Shown one piece after another: positions 5,601 to 14,860 of a stretch of 64,000 nt of DNA. The notes under the pieces were generated by a model. That model did not search any database, was not told the DNA's origin, and saw only the letters and a list, made by a program, of their open reading frames with translations. The stretch comes from Branchinecta lynchi (lineage: Eukaryota > Arthropoda > Branchiopoda > Anostraca > Branchinectidae). The translations under genes were made by a program, and so were the position numbers. The stretch spans positions 11,956,930-12,020,929 of the forward strand of contig JAKZAP010000015.1 in assembly GCA_023053575.1 (NCBI GenBank). Direction: 5' to 3'. How positions within the stretch are numbered: the first letter of the stretch is position 1; each line of letters starts with the position of its first letter.

Positions 5601-6989
5601 GCAGTAAATAAAGTTATCAGTCCGCAATGGAACATATTTGATGAACCACTTGTTGATGATACAGTGGTAAAATACGAATTTAAAGAAATTCGAGAAACAG
5701 ATGTGAATGTATCTAATAAATCAGAGTTTGAATTCGTAACAAAGAAATTAGATTCTTGGTTTTATCCAAGTGAAAGTTATCTTGATGTCAGTGTAAGAAT
5801 AGTAAACCAAGATGGGACTCCTATAGCTGCAACCGATGTTGCTACTTTAACGAATAATGGATTTAATTTATTCAGTACCGCTGAGTATGTAATAAACGAT
5901 GAATCGGTTGAAAAAATTAATCATGTTGGTATTACAACTACCGTTACAAAGTTGATTGAATACTCTGATGATTATTCTAGAAGTGCTGCAAGAAATCATT
6001 TCTGGTATAAAGATTATAATCAAGGGAAAGAAATCAATCCTGTAATTGCTTCGTTTACTGCAACTCCAGTAGTAGCAGGGGCTGCAGGGGCTGCAGGGGT
6101 TGCAGGGGTTGCAGCAGGGGGTGGAACAGTCAGTTTGAGAAATAATAATAATTATAATAAAGGATTTGAAAAAAGATATAACAGAACAAAGAGCAGTAAA
6201 TTAGTAAATATGTATTTACCATTATCAGAATTGTTTGGATTTCTGAAAGGAAACAAACGATTCTTCAGAGGTGCATCGCATAAATTATTTCTAAGAAGAA
6301 ATGATGATAACAACATGATTATAAGAAATGGAAATACTAATTTCAAAGTAGTTATCGAGTATTTATCCTGGAAGATCCCTATTGTAGCTCCTAGTATCGA
6401 AATGATGAGTGAATTAGAAAAGGGTCTTGCTAAGGATAAAAAGCATAATCTGATGTGGGAAGCATGTAATACTTATAAAAGCGATGTTAGTCAAAATAAG
6501 GAACACACTTGGAAAGTTATATCTGAGAGAAACAATCCAACAAAAGTAGTTGTGATGCTACAGAAAAATGAAAAGCATAACAATCAATTAATGAATAATA
6601 TGGTGTTTGATCATATGAATTTAACAGACATAGAACTTAGAATTAATGGGGATAAATATCCCGAAGAACCACTTAAATGTGATTTTAGCGATGACAAATG
6701 TAAATACTCAAATCTTTACAATAGGTTCATACATTTGGGTTATAAACAATTAGCATTTGATACTGGTAGTGTTGTTAGTATAGAAGAATTTAAAGAAGTA
6801 TATCCACTATTCTGTTTCGATGTTTCCAAACACGAGTCAAATATTTATAATGGAACAACTGCTGATATTGAAATAAGTTTAACGTTGAAAGATAATCAAC
6901 CCGTACCATATAATGTTTACTGTGTTATATATTATGAAAGAAAAGCTACATTAGGTATTATTAACAAAAATATGTATGTGAGTTTGTGA
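5598..6989 (+). CDS. MCP: Double-jelly-roll major capsid protein
   Basis: The 463-residue product has the family hallmarks of Polinton hexon-like proteins: an N-terminal PQWNIFDEPLVDDTVVKYEF arm, YxRSAARNHFWYKD near 130, MYLPLSELFGFLKGNKRFF (about 206-224), IVAPS near 262, and a C-terminal second barrel ending in a YNVYCVIYYERK strand. Trimers of this protein build the capsid facets. An Ala/Gly-rich insert (about 157-176) encoded by short GCAGGG repeats lies in an exposed-loop position. Length (usual about 400-650) and frame are intact. It is the strongest evidence that the element encodes a virion. Confidence 0.93.
   Translation: MAVNKVISPQWNIFDEPLVDDTVVKYEFKEIRETDVNVSNKSEFEFVTKKLDSWFYPSESYLDVSVRIVNQDGTPIAATDVATLTNNGFNLFSTAEYVINDESVEKINHVGITTTVTKLIEYSDDYSRSAARNHFWYKDYNQGKEINPVIASFTATPVVAGAAGAAGVAGVAAGGGTVSLRNNNNYNKGFEKRYNRTKSSKLVNMYLPLSELFGFLKGNKRFFRGASHKLFLRRNDDNNMIIRNGNTNFKVVIEYLSWKIPIVAPSIEMMSELEKGLAKDKKHNLMWEACNTYKSDVSQNKEHTWKVISERNNPTKVVVMLQKNEKHNNQLMNNMVFDHMNLTDIELRINGDKYPEEPLKCDFSDDKCKYSNLYNRFIHLGYKQLAFDTGSVVSIEEFKEVYPLFCFDVSKHESNIYNGTTADIEISLTLKDNQPVPYNVYCVIYYERKATLGIINKNMYVSL
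6075..6124 (+). repeat. G-rich minisatellite inside the capsid gene
   Basis: Tandem GCAGGGGCT/GCAGGGGTT units of nine bases encode AGA/AGV residues in a loop of the major capsid protein. In-frame units mean length can change without breaking the gene. Confidence 0.8.
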
Positions 6990-7016
6990 GCCTGGATTTT
7001 TATTTAATAAAATCAT

Positions 7017-7029
7017 CCCCTAATAAATG
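7017..7029 (+). promoter_or_regulatory. TAAATG start motif, last ORF
   Basis: CCCCTAATAAATG, preceded by TTTATTTAATAAAATC, which offers further polyadenylation-like hexamers for the capsid transcript. Confidence 0.55.
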
Positions 7030-7335
7030 GAGTCCACAAAGGAAGTCTTGAATACAATCAGAATGAATAAATACAATGAGACAATCAGGAAAGAAGAACT
7101 AGTGTTAGGTTTGAAATATGCTATTGTTAAAATGAGAATTGCTAAGACAAAATATGGTGATAAGTTGGTTGTCGTTATTAATCATAATGACAAACCCTGT
7201 GATTTGTTTATAACACAGAAATATAATGCCATTGCTAACGAATTACTTGTAAAGAAAAATCTAGTTTTGCAACCGATTGTACGCGAAAACAAGAACAAAG
7301 AAACATATGTCGATTTAGAACTGTTTACTCAGTAA
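7027..7335 (+). CDS. Small Polinton protein of unknown function
   Basis: The 102-residue product has a helical N-terminus, then a strand-rich segment YAIVKMRIAKTKYGDKLVVV (about 38-57) and a terminal acidic patch. The arrangement 'KxxxTKYGxxVVVxL' followed by a short DLFIT strand and a helix resembles a small ORF that often accompanies invertebrate Polinton genes; from memory, not verified. A small beta-barrel (OB-like) nucleic-acid-binding fold is possible. It starts at the shared TAAATG motif and is the last gene before AT-rich non-coding DNA. Confidence 0.6.
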   Translation: MESTKEVLNTIRMNKYNETIRKEELVLGLKYAIVKMRIAKTKYGDKLVVVINHNDKPCDLFITQKYNAIANELLVKKNLVLQPIVRENKNKETYVDLELFTQ

Positions 7336-7560
7336 TAGTTGAATAAAAAATGAAAAATGTAAAAAAAAAAAGAAGTAGTGTATATTGTGGTATTTTATAT
7401 GTAGTAAAGGGTAATATTCTCATTTCTTGTATCCTTTATTTTGGAAGTAAGAAAATAAAAATGTTCTTAAAAAGGGGGATAATTTGGTAAAAAGGATGTT
7501 AAAATTTAAGAAATTCATGTTAAAATGGGGTTTTGAAATTGGGGGGAGGGTGGTCTAGGA
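7336..7560. other. AT-rich segment after the last viral ORF
   Basis: This holds an A11 run and short repeats of TGTTAAAA/GTTAAAAT type, with no ORF. The right end of the element should lie here or shortly after, but the terminal inverted repeat cannot be called because the left end is outside the window. Confidence 0.4.
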
Positions 7561-7599
7561 TCGGCGATTATATACTACTGAGGCTGATCTAAAAATCCA

Positions 7600-7930
7600 C
7601 ATGAAAGTCATCAAAGGTTATGTTCTCTTGGAATGGATTGTAAGGTTTAAGGCTCCGTTTTGAAGATCTACGCATACGTGGTCCAAACGTCGGCGGAAAG
7701 CGTACAACTTGATTTTCAAGTTCAACGGCTGCAGAGGATAAGGCTTACAAGGCGAAGTACTTTTATTCGTCTTACAACATAAGCGTGAACGGCCCATTAC
7801 AGTCCTGTTAGGATGCTTACTACGGTCATGAAAGTAACATAAATCTATTGCAACACTTTGACGCCCTAACCTGGCCATTATATGGTCGCAACTTACGTCG
7901 CGACTGAGCAAAAAGTAGGAAGAGATGAAA
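7600..7930. other. Higher-GC segment with one open frame, unassigned
   Basis: A 97-codon open frame runs on the minus strand (7618-7911), Cys- and Arg-rich, without recognisable domain. It does not match the expected next exon of the diacylglycerol kinase gene. It could be host exon, element DNA, or chance. Confidence 0.2.
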
Positions 7931-8145
7931 GAAAAAGTGCTTTATCTTTATTTAATTTTTTTTGCATCTAAATTACTGTTTGCTCTAAGTACTGTAGATA
8001 AATACTTGTTTGGTTTGAATTATTCGGGCTCTGTTCAAAATTAGTCGACGTCCGAAGTAACACAAAATACAGTAGATATATGCCTCTTTGAACAGACACT
8101 TAAGTTTGAACAGCTAGGATACTCTTCATCAATTCGCCAGTTCAT

Positions 8146-8215
8146 TTCATCCCGCTACAGCCCGGAGATGACCCTTGCCAAGAAGGGCCCAAAAATCGCT
8201 GAAAAATAGTCTAGA
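8146..8215 (+). repeat. Decayed hammerhead-containing repeat
   Basis: GAGATGACCCTTGCCAAGAA followed by GGGCCC and AAAAATCGCTG aligns with the intact motifs at 25057 and 49189, but the CTGANGA core and the GAAA box are both damaged. Confidence 0.5.
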
Positions 8216-8282
8216 CTGCTCCGGTTCGAGTCATTTACAGAAGAAATATGCTTCTTTGAACAGTAACTTAGAGAGGACCACA

Positions 8283-9020
8283 AACAAATTATTTCTACCA
8301 TACACACAATGATAACCATCACTACTGCCACTATGAGTGTTCAAACCACCAAAAAAATCCGAATTTCCTAGGTTTGAAATAATTCGGTCTGGACTAAAGC
8401 CGCGTTCGATTTACCCTTGTCCCAGTCCTGTCAGCCAAATGCCGTTTTATTTAACCGCCTTGTCCGCTTAATGCCGTTTTATTTCTCCTGTCAGCTGACA
8501 ATTGTCAGTGCCCTGTCAGACAGGACGCCGTGAATGATGACATGCTCTCGGAGCAAGTTTCGATCCTGTCTCGGGTAGATTTCTCCACTGCGTTTTATTT
8601 GCGATGCTTGTCCGGTGAGTCATTCACCTGACAAGGGTAAATAAAATGGGTTTACATCGTGACAAGGCAGTAACAAGAAGAAAGGACCGCGACAAGAAGG
8701 ACTCAAATCGAACGCAGCTTAAATCTCAGCCGATTATCCGGGACAGCCATTTTGGCACATAGGGAACCAAGGATCAAACAAATAATTTCATTCTAATGCT
8801 CCAACTGTTTGTTACGACTACAAATAAATAACAAAAAAACAAGACCAGTGTGGTGTTCCTGAAGACATGAACAAAATAATCAATTAAGTCTTAAAATTCT
8901 TTGCTAACCAAACATGTCAAATTTCGTCATCTGGAAAAGAAGACGTTCTGCGTGTTTTTTTTCTCGAGCCAAAACAGCAACCCGGCAATCAAGTTCAAAT
9001 CTAAATACACTCGTGACTTG
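8283..9020. repeat. Dispersed repeat A, copy 1 (interrupted)
   Basis: This matches the inverted copy at 46915-47345: both share the stretch around GATAACCATCACTACTGCCA, the GTCTGGACTAG empty-site region, and GACGTTCTGCGTG...CGAGCCAAAACAGCAACCCGG. The first copy is split by a 324-bp MITE. Family unknown. Confidence 0.75.
8397..8720. mobile_element. 324-bp MITE with 18-bp terminal inverted repeats
   Basis: It starts AAGCCGCGTTCGATTT and ends with the inverse AAATCGAACGCAGCTT. The uninterrupted relative at about 47190-47215 shows the empty site as GGACTAGTCTCAGCC, so boundaries are well defined. The left flank is TA and the right AA, suggesting TA target duplication with one mutation (Tc1/mariner-like). 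No transposase is encoded. Confidence 0.75.
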
Positions 9021-9107
9021 CGATCAGTAAGAGAAGGTAAACATAATGTTTAGATTAGGTCTTCAATTTTGAAGAGCTAGGATATTTCAGCATGTTTCTT
9101 CCAGATA

Positions 9108-9165
9108 AAGCCTGAAGTGACCCTTGCCAAGAAAGGGCCAAAATATAGCTGAAAGATAGACCAGT
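9108..9165 (+). repeat. Decayed hammerhead-containing repeat
   Basis: GCCTGAAGTGACCCTTGCC...AAAGGGCC AAAATATAGCTG resembles the motif at 25057 but has lost the GAAA box (CAAAA instead). Confidence 0.5.
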
Positions 9166-9235
9166 AAAGTGAAAAAAAACTTGTGCCTTTGTGCTTGAAG
9201 TTAAAGGCTTCTTTCTTTCAGGTAAAGTTACTTAC

Positions 9236-9410
9236 CCCTCCCCACCCAAGGGCTCTTGCCAGGTCATTTCCAGTTCCAAGGGGGAGTACTCCAACAGGGG
9301 GTGGAGGGTTGAATCCAATTTTGTCTAATATAGACAAGACCCAACCGACAGTTCCATCACCACCACAAGCGAGTATCCGGACACCAGGCACTTTCTTGAA
9401 CAGCTCTAGC
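9236..9410 (-). CDS. DGKZ/DGKI-like: Diacylglycerol kinase exon: catalytic glycine-rich and GTGND motifs
   Basis: This 175-nt minus-strand exon is bounded by a TTTTCTTTTAG acceptor and a GTAAGT donor. It encodes [20 protein letters not shown] and onward to [15 protein letters not shown]: the GGDGxVGW nucleotide-binding loop and the [11 protein letters not shown] substrate motif of the DAGK catalytic domain. The enzyme phosphorylates diacylglycerol to phosphatidic acid and so ends DAG signalling. The wording matches type IV (zeta/iota, fly rdgA) enzymes. The exon begins with the third base of a codon that is completed by the exon at 20258-20430. The next coding exon is expected to the left but is not visible, even beyond the viral block. 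Coding looks intact; the acceptor region is tandemly duplicated upstream. Confidence 0.95.
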
Positions 9411-9700
9411 CTAAAAGAAAAGGTAAGGTAAGTCTGATAAAAAGTTAAGTCTGACAAAATTTCTTGAACAGCTCTAGACTAGAAGAAAAGGTAAGGTAAC
9501 TCTGATAAAAACGCAAGTCTGACACAATTTTTTTTAACAACTCTAGGCTAGAAGAAAAGGTTAGGTAAGTCTGTTAAAAATGTAAGTCTGAAAAAATTTC
9601 TTGAACAGCTCCAGGCTAGATGAAAAGGTAAGGTAAGTCTGATAAAAAGGTAAGACTGATAACATTTCTTGAACAGCTCCAGGCTAGAAGAACAAGAGCT
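9391..9700 (-). repeat. 68-bp tandem repeat duplicating an exon's acceptor site
   Basis: About 4.5 copies with period 68 (anchors at 9401, 9469, 9538, 9606 and 9674). Each contains, on the minus strand, a pyrimidine tract, an AG, and a copy of the first codons of the kinase exon (GAGCTGTTCAAGAAA). Only the left-most copy joins the full exon. Confidence 0.9.
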
Positions 9701-10180
9701 GAAAGCTCATATGGCACTTGCAAAAATAGGCAAAATGTTGGCCGGAGTTTTTTGTTTGGGAGTTTTGTACAGAGTCGAATAATATTTTATTATACACTAG
9801 TAAGTAAAAAGTACTGTAAAAGGCACTTCTAGAACTCCTTTTCTTCGTTGGGCGGTTCAGTGGTCTTCAATATGGTTTCAACATTTATATCAAGTACCTT
9901 TCTTCTTTGAATTGTTGCTGCGTCATTTCGCGTTTCGAGGAGGCGGACCTCTGCTTTGTCTAGGGTTTCGCCTGCTAGTAGCTAGAAGGAATCGTTTGAT
10001 AAAAAGTACTTTTCGACCTTTCGGTGAAGATGCGCACTTTAAGGGACCTAGAACCTCATTACTAAGGAGAACCCTTGAGTCAAAAATGGTAATGGGCTCA
10101 TGGGGATCATGAAAATGCATATTTTGCTAAAGTAATTTTTTTAATTTGCGGTCATGATTGGTACTTTAAGGAATCGTCGG
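9692..10180 (+). mobile_element. Interspersed element with GAGCT...AGCTCATATGGCACTTG end
   Basis: It starts AAGAGCTGAAAGCTCATATG (a short hairpin end) and contains a unit found repeatedly in the opposite orientation at 60950-61600 (CATGGGGATCATGAAAA, CTTTAAGGGACC). The same family has internal tandem units there. Non-coding. Confidence 0.6.
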
Positions 10181-11595
10181 ATTTGGAAAGTGGCGATTTC
10201 TCAGCCAATCTTGTCGAATTTCTAATATTCCAGCCAAGTTTCATCGTCCTAGCACACCTGGTAGTACCTTTACTAGCGATCACCGGAATTCCGGACTACC
10301 CTTTAAACTCTCCCCACAGTCGCCTGAGCCAATCCGGTTCTGTAAACGATTTATCCGGAGCACCTGTTAGTTCTTCCCACAAAGTTCCATCCCGATCTCT
10401 CCAGTCTAAGCCAGTCACGTACCCCCCCCCCCCAGGTCTTGTCGGATCCGGTCCGGACATGAAAAGATCACCAGAGAAATGTCCTCTGTTCAATTACAAA
10501 ATTTCACTCAAATCCGATTACCCCATTCCAAAGTTACGCACGACTCAATATTCCGGATTCCCCCTTCCTCTACTCCAACACGACTACCTGATCGAGTAAA
10601 TTTCTATTTACAAGTCAGTTTTATGGGGTCCTTGATATGCCTCCCAAGTTTCGTCGTGAAAATCCCCAGAACCACCATCACCGGAATTCCGGGAAAAACC
10701 CCTCCACCCCCATTCCCGAAAGTGCCCGGATCCAGTCCAAATGTGTAAACGATTTATCTGGAGCAAATGCTTGTTATTCCCAGCAAGTTTCACTCCGATC
10801 ATTCTAACCGTTTCTCGGGATTTCCGCCCCCCCCCCCCAACTCTTCCATAGCTGTCGAGTCGCAGTTCGGACTTCAAATGGAACATCAGAGATATGTCAT
10901 TTATTCAGGTATTAAGTTTCATTTCAATCCGATCTCCCGTTCGAAAGTTATAATATACATCACTTAATTTTCCGGATTCCCCCCTCCACTCCCCCCCGAT
11001 GGTTTCATCACCCTAGCACCCCCTAATCTATATCAACCCCTACTAAGGTTCAACAACATATTATACCAATCCCTTCGACCTTCGATTGCTCTAGCTCTCT
11101 CCGAACGAATTTAAGCAAAGAATGACTCATCCACGAGCAGAACTATGCTAGTGTGAAGAAAGAATGACTCATCCAGGCACAGAGCTATACTAGTGTGAAG
11201 AAAGGGGTAGGGGTTTGACAAAACCTAGAAAAAGCGTTTCAAGAGATTTCGGGTGTCCCCCTCCGGCCCCCCCCCCCAGTTTTCGGATCCGATCCGAATT
11301 TGACAATGACACTTGTTCTTGATACCTGTCAAGTTTAATGCACGCCCGACGATCCGTTCCAAAGTTATGAATGTTACTAATTTCCGGATTCCCCATCTTG
11401 CCACTCCCCGGATCTGGGAAGTGATTATTTCCAAGTTAATCCGGTTGGGTCCCTGATATGCATGCCGAGTTTTATCGTCCTAGGTCATGTGGAAGGGCCC
11501 AAACTAGCCAAATGCGGTCAGACCGACAGACAGACAGGCATTGCGATCGCTATATGGCACTTGAGTAAGCTCAGGTGCCATAAAAAGTAAGGTAA
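10181..11595. mobile_element. GC-tract element with ~180-220-bp degenerate internal repeats
   Basis: Units built on TTCCGGATTCCCCC, a poly-C run, GTTTCATCG and GATTTATCCGGAGCA recur from 10200 to 11460. The right end has (GACA)n and a stem-loop at 11553-11582 resembling a rolling-circle transposon terminus. ORFs here are by-products of the repeats. Non-autonomous element; class inferred. Confidence 0.55.
11553..11582. repeat. Terminal-like stem-loop
   Basis: TATGGCACTTGAG and CTCAGGTGCCATA pair over 13 positions with one mismatch around TAAG. The same TATGGCACTTG string ends the related elements at 9710 and 61575. Confidence 0.7.
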
Positions 11596-11639
11596 GCAGT
11601 AAGCTCCCAGACGCTGATTTCTTCTTTAATTACGTTTTT

Positions 11640-11830
11640 TGCAGATTAGCAGATTGCAGATTTGCAGATACGTTACCGTGGTATCTGATACCACGGTCAA
11701 ATGGCGTTTTTAGAGTGTGTGTGGTATCTGATATTCAGATATTACGGTCCGACCATGGTAACTGATCGTGGTATCGGAAAACTGAAAAGTCATCTCACTT
11801 TCATCAGATTGTGTCAAATTGGTGAGAAAG
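11640..11830. repeat. ACCGTGGTATC palindrome repeat, copy 1
   Basis: It contains a perfect hairpin at 11675-11697 (ACCGTGGTATC, T, GATACCACGGT) and further degenerate half-sites. Related pieces occur at 16420-16520, 19850-19920 and 20095-20190. Confidence 0.7.
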
Positions 11831-11885
11831 AAGTTTACACTTAGTGATGTAACTGGATATCTTAGTAATGTAACTGGATATCAGT

Positions 11886-12240
11886 TTTTGGGATCCCAAA
11901 ATGTAAGTGGAGGGATACCTATGACATCGCAAAAATGTCCGTTTGTCCGTCTGTCTGTAAGCACGATAAATCTCGAGGGGAATGCGATATTTTCATGAAA
12001 CTTGGGGTGAGGATCCTTTGGGTCAAGGGTAAGGTCAAGTTTGTAGATGGGCTCTGTAGCTCTACATTTAGGGGTGGGGGTTTCGAATTAAGGGGCAACA
12101 AAAATATTTTTTAAAAGCTGTTGAGATAGTTGATTTAGGGGTAAGGAGACATGTTGAATCCGAATATGAAACTTATTTTGTTGCCGGACAAGTAGTTCAC
12201 CCGGAATGCGGTGAAAACCGGACACAAAACTTGTCGACCA
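11886..12240 (+). mobile_element. HINE-like element, 5' fragment
   Basis: It opens TTTTGGGATCCCAAAA, then AAGTGGAGGGATACCTATGA, a short GTCCGTTTGTCC tract and the first internal unit, and stops mid-unit. The 3' end is missing. Confidence 0.8.
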
Positions 12241-12486
12241 GTTCTCGGCTATAGCGGTCCTACCCCTTTATTCTCAAACGATTATAGCTCTGCGCACCTG
12301 GCCGCCAATCGTGTGTTGATTCAGTGACGTAATCGAAGGTCGAAGGGGGCGAGGCGAAAGAGACATGGGGTGAGTGTGTTTATTTTATAGCGAGTCTCGA
12401 TACGGAGGAATTGAAATTATTAACTAGACCTACGTTGCCTGGGCAACGTGAAGTGTTGCGGCAACCTTTGGCCGGCTTCGCCGACT

Positions 12487-12510
12487 AAAGTGTTGCGAGA
12501 GCAACACTTT
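12487..12510. repeat. Perfect hairpin AAAGTGTTGC-GAGA-GCAACACTTT
   Basis: Ten-base arms and a GAGA loop. One arm recurs at the outer ends of the long repeats at 15605 and 58883, so it probably marks abutting or folded element termini. Confidence 0.75.
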
Positions 12511-12516
12511 GGTTTT

Positions 12517-14860
12517 TTTCCTTCGCTGTCGGTTAAATGCTGAAGTTGTCAACTTATTGAAGCTTTTAAAACTGTATGTTCTAAAAAGAATAATCAAATG
12601 ATCAAAAGCTAGTCTTCAGCGTTGAAAAAACAACAGCAAAAGAATATCGGAAGAAGGGACTAAATTGAACTTTATCCTTTTCAATCGTAGACATCGTGAC
12701 CAATGAAAACTTGAAAAAATATCTTATATAATCTAGTTGGTATTATAAAGCTATCCGTAACTTTTCAGGATTAAAATACCATAGATGACACTATTAATTA
12801 TTACGAAACTACCTTGTTTAACATTATCATTTGTACCCGTTGCGTAAACAGTAAATCCTAGGTTACAGCGATAGAACATGGGTACACCGGCTAGCAAAAG
12901 TTGTAAACCCCTCGTCGCTGAAGACTTTTGTAGCATAAGAGCAGATTATTACTTACAAGTCCCTTGCATGTCTTACAATTGGGAACCAAATTGTTCTTAC
13001 CATCAAATGACAGGTACGCCAACTAGCGAAAGCTGCAAACCCCTCATTGCCGAAGATGATTATGAGCTAACAGTCGACTATCGCGTACAAATCCCCTACA
13101 TGTCTCAGAACTGGTATCGCCTATTTTTGGTTTCAGTGTGTACCTTACTACTGAAGTTGTCAACCCCTTGCAACTTTCAAACTGGCGTATCTCATGAAGG
13201 AGTTTGTGTACCAAAAAATGGATAACATATACTTTGATCAGCTCATCAGCGGCTATCGATTGCCGTCGTGAAAAAAAATTCTACCTATCTTATATAATCT
13301 TGTTGGTAGTATAAAGCTATCCATAACTTTTCAGGATTAAAATACCGTAGATGACACTATTAACTATTACGAAACTACCTCATTGTTCTACATTATCGTT
13401 TGTACCCGTTGCGTAAAAAGTTAATCCTAGGTTACAGCGATAGACCATCGATACAAACTTTCTACCGTCAGGTTTATAGAAATCGAATACAATGTGCACC
13501 AATTTACAAAAGTTCTAGCCCCTCGTGAACCGATTCTTACTTACAAGTCTCTCTCCCGCGATAGACATCAAGTTCACCACCGGATAATAATAATGGGTAT
13601 ACCAGCGAGCAGAAGTTGTAAACTCCTCATCCCTGAAGATGATTGTAGCATAACAGCCGCTTATTACTTAGAAGCCCCTTGCATGTCTTACAATTGGGAA
13701 CCAAATTGTTCTTACTATCGAATACACCGAAAACAGATAACAGGTGCACCAAGTAGCAAAAGCTGCAAACCCCTCATTGCCGAAGATGATTATGAGCCGA
13801 CAGTTGACTGTTGCATACATGTCCCCTACATGCCTCACAACTGATATCGCCTATTTTTGGTTTCAGTGCGTACGTTACTACTGAAGTTGTCAACCCCTTT
13901 AAACTTTCAAACTGGTTTGTTTCTTCGCTGTCGCTTAATGCTGAAGTTGTCAACTTATCGAAGCTTTTTAAACGGGATATTGTAAAAAAAATTAATCATA
14001 TGATCAAAAGGCGTTGTAAAAACAAAAACAAAATAATATAGGAAGAAGGGACTAAATTAACTTTGCAGTCAGTTGAACTTTATCCTTTTCAATCGTAGAC
14101 ATAGTGACGGATGAAAAACTGGAACAATATCTTATATACTCTAGTTGGCATTAGAAAGCTATCCGTAACTTTCAGGATTAAAATACCATAGATGACACTA
14201 TTAATTATTATGAAACTACCTCATTGCTTTACATTTTCGTTTGTATCCGTTGTGTAAACAGTTAATCCTAGGTTACATTGATAGACCATCGACACAAACT
14301 TTCTTACTGTCAGATTCATAGAAATCGAATACAATGTGCACCCAATTGCAAAAATTCCTAGCCACTCGTGAACCGATTCCTAGTCCCTCTCCCGTAATAT
14401 ACATTAACCCTTAACCGAAAACAAATAATGGGTACACCAGCTAGCAAAAGTTGCAAACCCATCATCGCAGAAGATGATTGTAGCATAACAGCCGATTATT
14501 ACTTACAAGTCCCTTGCATATCTTACCATTGGGAACCAAATTGTTCTTACCATCGAATACACCGGAAACAAATAACAGGTACACCAACTAGCAAAAGCGG
14601 CAAACCCCTCATTACCAAAGATGATTATGAGCCAACAGTCGACTGTTGCTTAAAAGTCCCCTACATGTCTCATAACAGGTATCGCCTATTTTTGTTTTCA
14701 GTGTACCTTACTACTGAAGTTGTCAACCCCTTTGAAATTTTCAAACTGGTGTATCTCATGAAGGAATTTTTGTACCAAAAAATGGATGACATATACTTTG
14801 ATCAGCCCATCAATGGCTATCGATTGCCGTCGAAAAAAAAATTCTACCTGTCTTAGTTCA
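12517..14860 (+). repeat. Kilobase-scale tandem repeat with recurrent short ORFs
   Basis: Three units (12517-13280, 13281-13916, 13917-14860) share TGCTGAAGTTGTCAAC, ATCTTATATAATCTAGTTGG and AGGATTAAAATACC. Each has an open frame starting ATGGGTA: 12878-13225, 13559-13844 (open upstream to 13494) and 14428-14856. Each ORF carries two homologous ~50-residue modules, G(T/I)P(A/T)SxSCKPLIAEDD followed by a Cys/Tyr-rich PCMSYNWEPNCSYH-like stretch. I do not recognise the protein. Codon-level conservation is suggestive but the modules may simply be nested DNA repeats; related GAGGGGTTG strings occur in non-coding minisatellite at 15751-16190. Confidence 0.6.

Noticed and set aside
7500..7610. Right terminal inverted repeat of the Polinton
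   Set aside because: Cannot be called without the left end; candidate ACT-ending strings are too short.
7618..7911. Next diacylglycerol kinase exon
   Set aside because: The translation lacks the expected GYTDEP or LDRW-type motifs in any frame.
10183..10967. ORFs in the GC-tract element
   Set aside because: They run through homopolymers and degenerate repeats on both strands and resemble no protein.
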